Source of the DNA: M3007 sp044350425
GTDB lineage: Bacteria > Bacteroidota > Bacteroidia > Chitinophagales > Saprospiraceae
Direction of reading: 5' to 3'
DNA: 64,000 nucleotides
Assembly (NCBI GenBank): GCA_044350425.1
Contig: JBILHS010000013.1
Span: forward strand, 8,730 to 72,729
Within the stretch, counting starts at the first letter, position 1. Every line of letters starts with the position of its first letter. Below are positions 24,495 through 34,200 of this stretch, piece by piece. A program made the position numbers and the translations under genes. The notes under the pieces were generated by a model that was not told the origin of the DNA, searched no databases, and saw only the letters and a program-made list of their open reading frames with translations.

Positions 24495-24887
24495 ATGTTT
24501 GAAAACAAACTTTGCTTTCAACTGATCGGCTCACAGTATATTCTGCTTACTCCGATCGATGTATTGTATCTGGAAGCAGACAGACAGGTTTGTAATATCG
24601 CATTGGCGGACGGCACCCGAATGGTTGCCGTCCGCCATTTGGGATATTATAAAAAAGAGCTTTTGCAGAATTTTAAATTTCTGGAATTATCCAAATCAAT
24701 CCTGGTCAATGCGGTGCATCTGGTGAAGTATTCGCCGAGGGATCGCACCGTTCACTTAGGCTCTGGTCATGTATTGCAGGTGTCCAAAACACGTCAAGAA
24801 GCACTGAATAAGACTTTCAGGCAGCTGCATGACAATTGGGTACAAGGGGAGGATACTTCGGAAACTTCGAGCGGAGCAATGGAGTGA
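24495..24887 (+). CDS. Small LytTR-domain DNA-binding protein
   Basis: 130 residues that are almost entirely one LytTR domain (about 8-112): 'YILLTPIDVLYLEADRQVC', 'VAVRHLGYYKKEL', 'FLELSKSILVNAVHLVKYSP'. There is no receiver domain, so it is not a classical response regulator. LytTR domains bind DNA as beta-type transcription factors. It lies 6 bases downstream of the giant surface-protein gene and upstream of a second one (25275), so regulation of these surface proteins is plausible but inferred. A Ser/Glu/Gly-rich tail closes the protein. Confidence 0.85.
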   Translation: MFENKLCFQLIGSQYILLTPIDVLYLEADRQVCNIALADGTRMVAVRHLGYYKKELLQNFKFLELSKSILVNAVHLVKYSPRDRTVHLGSGHVLQVSKTRQEALNKTFRQLHDNWVQGEDTSETSSGAME

Positions 24888-25274
24888 ATATCCCCCGGGG
24901 AAAATGCCCCTAACAGCCGTAGTTAAAACGTCTTGTTTGTAAAAAAGGATGTTTTGGTCTCTAATTCGATAGCTTGGGTATATTTCTAACCATGCTTGAA
25001 ATTGTTCTCCGTATATTTGTCTGTATTTTTTAATCCATAATCTCAAGTCGAATTTTTCGCATGAAAAGTTACTCCACCCTGTTTCGGGCGTACCCTGTAC
25101 GTGCTGATTTACGTATTCAATCATTTGGCAAGTCCCAAAGGGTTGATATTCCTCCTTAGAATAATTTTCACGATTTGTCCTGGTCCAGGTTGGGCTAGTA
25201 TGGACTTTGGCATGGTTTTTCCTGCCAGAATATTCTCTTGTAATTACGCATTTTCGCATATTCTAATCTTGTTT
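24888..25274. other. Intergenic region without a recognised gene
   Basis: This 387-base stretch separates the LytTR gene from the next surface-protein gene. I see no coding region with protein-like composition and no strong hairpin. It presumably carries the promoter for the gene at 25275, but no perfect TAnnTTTG box is visible. Confidence 0.4.
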
Positions 25275-28200
25275 ATGAAAACTAACTCTACCAATTCGCT
25301 TTCGAACAATTTCAAAACCTTGCCTAAGGGCTTTTCGGTTCTGCTGGCGATCCTGCTACTCCAATGCTGGACGCTTTCTGCTCAGGTTTTGATCAACCCT
25401 GCAGCCGAGGGAGGTTTTCAAACAGGTTCAACCTTTGGTTCAAATGGTTGGAATGTTGCAAACGGAGGTGGTATAACCAACCAATGGTTTGTAGGCACCG
25501 CAGCGACCGGATTTGCCGGGCGCTCTGCTTATATCTCCAACGATGGTGGTACAACCAACGCATATACCAATAATCCTGCTTCTGCGATCTCGGTAGTACA
25601 TTTCTATCGGGATATTACTTTCCCAGCAGGTGTGCCGGAATTTACGCTTTCATTCAACTGGAAAGCAGATGGCGAAACAAGTTCCTTTGATGCCATCGTT
25701 GTGAGCCTGGCGCCTACATTCTATACGCCTACTGCCACCAATGTATCTTTGGGTACAGGTGTTTTGGCGCCTCCTGCCAATATGCTGGGAGGAATCACTG
25801 CTCCACAATTGTGGAATGAAGCAGGTGTCACCACAGCAACCTATAAAATTAAGAGTGCTGATATAGGCAACTGTGCCAGCCCCGTAACCTTGCGTCTGAT
25901 ATTTACCTGGAAAAATGACGACTCCTTAGGAGACAACCCGCCGGGGGGTATTGATGCCATTTCTCTGGTTGGAAATCCAATGACCATCAATCGTCCTGTT
26001 GATCGCTGTACCGATGGCGCTGGTATTACCTATAATGGCACTCCGATTCCAGGCGCAGGCGAAACCGGCGTTTTCTCCTCAACGCCAACTTCCATTTGGC
26101 TGGTCAACAACGGCCCGGGTACAGCCACCTGGGATGTTTCAAGCTCATCGCCAAGTCCTGCCAGTGGGTATTACGTCACTTATGCCTTCACGAACGATGC
26201 AGGTTGTGTTTTCAGAATTAGAGACACCATCAACCTGTATAAGGCGCCTGTAGCCCAGTTGAAGGATAAAATATTTGATTGTGTCGAGCCATTGCAAGAA
26301 ATACCGCTCGAACAAATGTTCGATGAAAACGTAAGCAATACCCGGGGGGGGACCTGGAGCGGTCTTCCGCTGAGCATATTGCCATCAGGCGACAGCGTTA
26401 TAATTGTACCGAATACAGGTGGGTGTTGGGATGTGACCTATTCCATGGTGCCCAATCCAAATGGTTGTTTGGGTACATACTCCAGTACCAAGAAACTGCT
26501 TATTGTGTTGAAGCCAAAGCCCGATTTTACCATTAATGGAGATGGCGGAAATATTACGGAGTGTACGCCCAACGATTTTGTCGCTAATGTTGTTAGAACA
26601 AGTTCAGGCGCTAATGCTATTTTGACTCTGAACGGGGCCCCTCAGGCATTTGGTTCTATTAACCTTCCAGCCCCTGATCCAGGTCAATCAATTACCTATA
26701 ATTTCTGCTTAAAAGAGACGAACAATACACCGGCTGCATGTGGGTCTTTGCCTGGTGCCGGTTATGAGAATTGCGCAGATTCGATCTGTAAGAAGGTGGT
26801 ACTGTATAATGATGGACTTTGCGGTACCGGCACAGCAGCCTTTGACAGTGAATGTGTACCAGGATCCAGTTTAGTGGATGTTTGTGAGATAGATGTGACC
26901 CCCTTTATTAGGGTAGGCTGTTCATTTATTACGATTACGATTCCCATTAAAGTTACGGATGCCAGGTTAAGGTCTGAAAAGGACTTGATTTTTTGCGATG
27001 AAGAGGAATTTAGAGTTTATTCAGAGGGGTATGGAGGCTTAAAGGATATCCCCGGTTTTAACGTAGTATTGGGCACGCTGGATGGGGCTTCCACCATTTG
27101 CGATATTGCTACCTGGTGTCTGGATTACGGTTTTGGCTCCTGGTGTCCGTTTGAATGGCTGAATCCCTTAAATTGGTGTGAAAAAACTCTGGCTCAAGTG
27201 ATTAGCGATGCCATTGCGGCCTATATAGGTTCTGAAGGTACAGGAGGACAGGTTGTAGCAGATACAGACGGAGACGGTGCTTTTGATTTTACAGCTAGAG
27301 ATTACAACACATTCCCGGATCAAAATGAAGTGCCTTCTGATATACCGAACAACATCACTACACCAGGAGGTGCAATAACGGTGCGCCACGTAGTTGGTTG
27401 GCCGTATAAAGCGGAGTCTGTTTGTGGGGCACCAACGGGTCAGGAGCTTAATCTACTGGATTTATTAGCCCCTTTATTTGACCTCATACCAGTGGCTGGA
27501 CCGATAATAAATGGAGTAATAGCCACTTTAGGCTGCAACATACCCTTGGTATTTACAGATGCAAAAGATGTCATTGTCGGAGTCGTGAATAGTTCTCCTC
27601 CTACTTTTTTAAACTGCCCACCAAACGGGTATGTATTTACAGAAGACTATAGTTGTCAAACAGCGGCCAATTGGTCGATCCCGATGGCTGAGGACGCCTG
27701 CTATGGGGGTAATCTTGTTTATATAGGCAGAACTTCGGGTACAGATGAAACTTCATTTTTTGGAACGCCTGACGACATGCCCATAACCGTAGATGTTTCA
27801 GGGGTTTATCAAACTTCAGGCCCGATCCCAGGTTCCGTTCTGAGCTCGTCACCGGGAACTTACACGGTCACCTATACGGCTTACAACTGCTCTGCAATCA
27901 CTTCCGAGTGTTCCTTCCCAGTAATAGTAACTGCGGGGCAACCGATTCTGGCTTGTCCAAACGACATGGTGGTCTACACGGAGGTGGATTCATGCCATGC
28001 AGTGGTAACGGGGCTCTCGCCGACCTCTGGCGTGGGTTGTGCAACCATTATAAATTTTGAAGTTGATTATCCTGAGGTGCCAGGATTTGCGGATTTTTCT
28101 GTGATAACGGCATATTCGACCAATATGCCTGATAATAGAGGCATCCATAATGATGTGAGCGGTACGAGCTTCCCTGTAGGAACTACTACTGTAACCTATA

Positions 28201-31200
28201 GTATGCTGGTAGATTTAAATGCAGACGGAGACGCAGATGATGATGGTGAAAATACAGAAGTGTGCAGTTTTGATGTCACTGTTGTAGACAATCAAAAACC
28301 AATTGCCAAATGTGTGGATCAGGAAGTCAAATTGGATGTAAACGGTGCCGCTACTGTTTATGCAACTTCAGCCGGTGGTAGTCCCTATATGGACGGTGGA
28401 TCCACAGATAATTGTGACCCTGATCCAACGATTCTGATCCAAAAGATTGGCGGCACTTACGCATCTTCACTTCCCTACGATTGTTCTGAGGTAGGAAACA
28501 ACTTCATTAACCTTCGCATCCAGGATGCAGCTGGTAATCAGGCAACCTGTATCGCACGGTTGAGGGTAATAGATTATCTGGACGGTATTAATATTACGAT
28601 GGATCCGCCAGAACTCTGTCTGGATGCCAACAATCCTTCTCAATTAGATTTCTCAAATTACCTGACGATTACCCTGGCGAATGGCTTTAAAATCAAGCAC
28701 GCTGAAGTGCCAGCTTATCTGGGGGGCTCTAATGGTTATTTTGGTATCACGGCCTTCTCGCATCCAGCAACTGGCACCCCAGGTTCCATCACACTCGATG
28801 GTGTGTATACGCCAGGAACCGGGACTGGTTTCGTAACCATTTCCTACATTCTTTTGCCCGGCAACAACCCGCCTCCTGGGGGCAATTATGGCAATGTCGG
28901 GTGCTTTAAAGCAGAGCACGCCATCTTTGAACTCCGCCAGCCACTGGTGATGGCTTCTCCTGAATGCGAATGCGTTAGTCAGGATGAGCGGGTGGTAAAT
29001 CTGGACACACTCTATGGTGGTCTGGAGCCTTACACGATTCAATTCACCGGTGGCCGACTTGATGTATTTGGCGACGGTACGGTGATTGATTCTAATGGCC
29101 AGTACACGTATGACGTAGCACACGGTCATGATATCACCGATTTCGAACAGTTTTTGGGCAAACTGCTCATCGTATATACCCAGCCGGTTTGGTCCTTCAC
29201 CATCGTAGATGCCCGCGGATGCGAGATCTTCCGTTCCGGCTCCTGCGACAATGACGACCTGACCGAAGGTCCGATGATCACTTGCCCACCATCCGATCAT
29301 ACCCTGACTACAGAAGAATATCTATGTGAAAGTCAATATACCTGGATGCACCCACTGCCTACAGATAACTGCGCAGTGGTACTGTATGATTACCGTATTA
29401 CAAATCCTGATGGTAGTATTGATGGGCCACATACATTGAATGCCTTGTTGAACAGAAGGTCGCCTGGTCCACTGGATGACTTCTTTGTTGCAACCTATGA
29501 ATTCCAATTGGGATTGTCAGTAGTAACCTATTATGCAGAAGATGCTCAAGACAACTTGATCAGTTGCTCTATGTATATCACGGTTTCAGATAATGATGCA
29601 CCGCATTTCATCAACTGTCCGGCTCCACCAGTAGTTCAAAACGCAGAAACAGGACACTGTGATGCTTATGTAGATTTTGCCCTGCCATTGGCTACGGACA
29701 ACTGTAGTATCCCAACGATAGTCAAAATAGACAACACTGGTCTGAATACAGGCAGCCGTTTCCCGGTGGGTACCACCATCATGTACTGGGAGGCTAGTGA
29801 TCCTTACGGAAACAAAGATACCTGTCAGATCAAAGTGATCGTAAATGATTATTGGCAAACTCCGATCCTGGCTTGTCCAACAGATAAACAACAGAACAAC
29901 GACCCATGGCTCTGCGGCGCGAAGGTGTTCAACATCGCGCCTACTTATTCCGGGCCATGTAAAAATAACTATGGAGTGACTTACTCCATCTTCGGCGATG
30001 CAGCCCTCACCCAGCGCAAAGACTGTGGGGTGACGGATGCAAGCGGCAAATTCTTTGATCTGGGAGACTCCTGGGTCAAATACACGGTTCAAAATCAACC
30101 GCTGCTGCTGATCACAGAAGTGACGCAGTCCGGTGCGGTCGACCGTCTGGAGATTTCCAACCTGGGGCCTGCAGACATTGACATTTCCTGCCTGGAGATC
30201 AAACGTTTGTCTGTCAATCCAGCGGCCAATCAGACCCTTGGACCGGTGACCTTGTTGCCTTCTCTGGCAGGCAGCAACCTGCCGGTGGGCAGCACCCGTG
30301 TGTTCAACTTTACCTTCAATGGCTCGGCCAGCATGCCGGCTTGCTATACTATTTCTTACATGGGCACCATCTTTGACGAGGTATCCACGAATGGTTATGC
30401 AGGTTGCAATGGATTTACGGGTGTTTTGAATGGTGGCGACGTGATTCGCAAATGCGAAGATGATTCCGATTCAGCTGCGGATTGGGTATTGGCAGAAAAC
30501 TGCTACCCGCTTACCATTGGCGCGATCAACCCGGATCTGCAGGTGATGGCCAACAATGGCACCAAGACCTCGCTGCAATCCATTGAGCCCAATAAAGTTT
30601 CCTGCGTGTTTAAGGTGAACATTAAGGACAATGAATCGCCTTTCTGTGGCAGACTGACCACCAATACGACCTATAATGGCCCCGGCATCACGGGTGTCAG
30701 TGCTACAGCCTGTAACCGCTCCACGATCACGATCCCTGCAGGCAACTGCATCATTGGCGACATCGTGTTCAATCGCACGGGTACTGCAACACCAGCCAAT
30801 TCAACCATGACCCTGATCAGCCCTAAAGGCATCAAAGTGGTCATTACGGAGATCCCGGACGATTCACTGGCTACTTTGTTTGCGCAGAAGGCAGAAGGAA
30901 TCTGGACATTGGATGTGGTTCCCAACCCTGGACAGACACCAACCATTACGGGTTGGTCCCTGACGGTGAATTGTATTGCTCCGTTTGATGTGCCCAACCA
31001 GACTTTGCCGAATCAGGCTGGTCAGTGTGGAGCACCATTCACCTGGATTCACCCATTCTTTGTGGATAACTGCTTTGCAGGGACTATTACGGTAGCTTAC
31101 ACCAGTAACAATGCAGCATGTGTGCCACCTGGAGGGTCATTGCTTGGAACCTTGGTAAAAGGCGGTTACACCAATACGCAGTTCTTCTGCGTAGGTACTA

Positions 31201-34200
31201 CACTGGTAACTTACACGCTTACAGATGCTGCGGGCAATACTTCTACCTGTGGTTTCTCGGTGACCGTAAACGATGTGGAAAAACCAAATCTGGTTTGTCC
31301 GCCACAGAAATTCATCAACCTGAATGGGGGCGAATGTGGCGCCTTTGTCAACTATGCACCAGTTTTAGCAACGGATAACTGTGGTGTAGTAAGTACGGTA
31401 ATGACGCCGCCATCTGGTTCCTGGTTCGGTATTGGCGACCATCTTGTGACTATTGTTGTCTCAGATGCTGCTGGAAACACTAAATCATGTACATTCACCG
31501 TAAGCGTCATTGAGTATATCCCTACAGACTTCAACCTGATCTGCAATGATCTGAGTAATGTATCCATGGATGCCACCTGCGTTTATGTGGTACTTGCGGA
31601 CGAAGTGTTGGAAGGCGACAATTACCATTGCTTTGATGACTATATTATTACGATCAAAAACTCCGCCAATCTTCCTGTTCCAAACAGCTTTGGACCGGCG
31701 GATATTGGCAAGTTGTTTGTCATCAAGGTAACAGATCCGGAAACAGGTAATTCCTGCTGGTCCAACCTGAAGATAGAGGATAAACTTGTTCCCGAGCTTA
31801 CCTGCCCGGCAAATATTACCATCGCTTGCAGCGAATCTACCGGTGTTGCGAACACGGGTAACATTATGGTCAAAGATTGCAGCACAACCACCAACGTGGT
31901 GGATGATGAATTTGCAGACTTTGGAGAGTGTGGTAGCCCGCGTGGACAGATTGTGCGTACCTGGATCGTAACAGATTTCTGGGGCAATCAATCCGCTTGT
32001 TCACAGACCATTACAATCACACCATTCAACTTACAGGATGTTGTATTCCCGGCAGAATCGACCGTTGATTGTGAAGCGGCTTACCTGGACGCCAATGCAA
32101 CTGCACCTGTGAATACAGGTCGCCCAAGCATCAATGGAGCACCCATTGGAACGGGCGGTTTCTGTTCTGCTTCTATAGGATACACTGATGTAAGACTGGA
32201 AATTTGTGAAGGCAGCTACGAGATCTATCGTACCTGGCTGATTGCAAACACCTGTCTTCCACCTGGAGCAAACAATCCGATCTCCAGGGTTCAACGGATC
32301 CGGGTGAAGGACTTTGGTGGGCCAACCTTCGTTTGTCCGCCAACAGTGACAGTTTCAACCAATCCATTCCAATGCTGCGCAACCGCAGCGTTGCCAGGCA
32401 TGATCGTTTCTGAAGGTTGCTCAGGCATCCTTGACCTGGAGGCAAAAGTGACCGGCATCAACCCTGCCAATGGCAATATCATCACGTTTACGGTGCCTGG
32501 CTACCTGAGTGATTTCCCTGGTAACAACCATTGGACACCTGATACCCTTGCAGTATTCAATTATACACAGTGTCTGCCATTGGGCAATTATGATGTGCGT
32601 TATAAAGCTTCAGACGGATGCGGAAATACGTCTTATTGCAATTTCCAACTCAAGGTAGCGGATCTGGTACCGCCTTCTGTGGCCTGCGACCAGTTCACAC
32701 AAGTAGCATTGACCAACAACGGTGAAGCAGTGATAAACGCCTCCACTTTTGACGACGGTACTACCGACAATTGCTGCCTGGAAGATTTTGAGGTGCGTCG
32801 GATGAACTCAAACAGCTGTGACGGTACTTCATTTGATTCAACCGTTAAATTCTGCTGTGAGGATATTGGTGATACCATTCTGGTAGTGTTCCGCGCCTAT
32901 GACTGCCATGGCAATTCGAATGATTGCATGGTATCTGTTTTGGTGGAAGACAAGATCAAACCAACTTGTCAGGCACCTGCTCAGGTATCTGTAAATTGCG
33001 AGAACTTCGATCCAAGCCTCTGGTCTTATGGCAAAGCCGATGTGACTGATAACTGCTGTCTGGACACCAGCAAAGTGTATCTGGGCCAGATCGGTCTGAC
33101 ACACTCAGTGAGTTATACCCTGTTCGATACTGTTTGTAACAAGGGTACGATCACTCGCACCTTCCGCGCCTTTGACTGTGCGAATAACTCCAGTCAGTGC
33201 ACGCAGCGTGTTATCGTGACCTACCTGCAAGACTATTTCGTGAAGTTCCCGAACGACGCGATCGTGACAGTGTGTGATGGTACTGGCAACTTCGGGGAGC
33301 CAAGCTTCTTTGGTGAAGATTGTGAACTTCTGGGCGTTTCATTTGCCGATGAGATCTTCACCGTCGTACCAGATGCCTGCTTCAAGATAGAGCGGACCTG
33401 GAGCATCATCAACTGGTGTACGTTCAATCCGAACCTGCCATTTGTTGAAGTACCGAATCCAAATCCGAACCCGATCTCCAATGCATCAGCCAACCTGGCT
33501 GGTCCGACGGTCTCCGCTTGCGGAACCCTGGCTCCGTGGGCGCCAACGGTAGTAAAAATAAACCCAACAGATGCACAGGCTACGAACTACTGTTCGTTCT
33601 GGGATGCGAATGCAAACGGTTATAAGTACAAGCAAATCATCAAGATCATTGATGGTCAGGCGCCAACGGGAACATTTGTTGTACCAAGCTGCGACAACCA
33701 GAACTGGCTCACGCCGAACAACAACCAGTTGTGGAACGAGTCCTTCTGGTGGGACAATGGCATTCAGACCCATGACTTGTGCGAAGAACCCACGGATCTT
33801 TGCATCACGGGTACAGACGCCTGCTCTGGCTCGAATGTGAACATCGAATACCTCTTGTTCTTAGATCTGGACAACGACGGAACGATGGAGACAGTGATTA
33901 ATTCTGTGAACACCGGCATCGCCGGTCTGGGTTGGAACAGCGTATTGTTTAATAACCTGAACACGCCAAACTTCGGTGGCGGTATACCACGTGCCTTTGA
34001 TGAGCGCCTGGTACCAACCAACCAGAAGTATGGCTTCTCCATCCAGGAAACAGTAACAGGAACCAATAAGACAGCCTGTGTGCGCTGGAACACCCAGCAG
34101 CAGCAGAGCACGTATGTGACGCCAGAGTTACCATTGGGTACGCATAAGATCAAGTGGTTCATCACGGATGGTTGCGGCAATAACAAAGAGTATGAATACA

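Noticed and set aside
24756..25259. 167-residue minus-strand open frame between the LytTR gene and the next surface-protein gene
   Set aside because: It overlaps the LytTR coding end and the promoter region, its composition is not protein-like, and no domain is recognisable.
25101..25274. N-terminal extension of the 3497-residue surface protein
   Set aside because: The ATG at 25275 starts a normal signal peptide; the extension would bury it.
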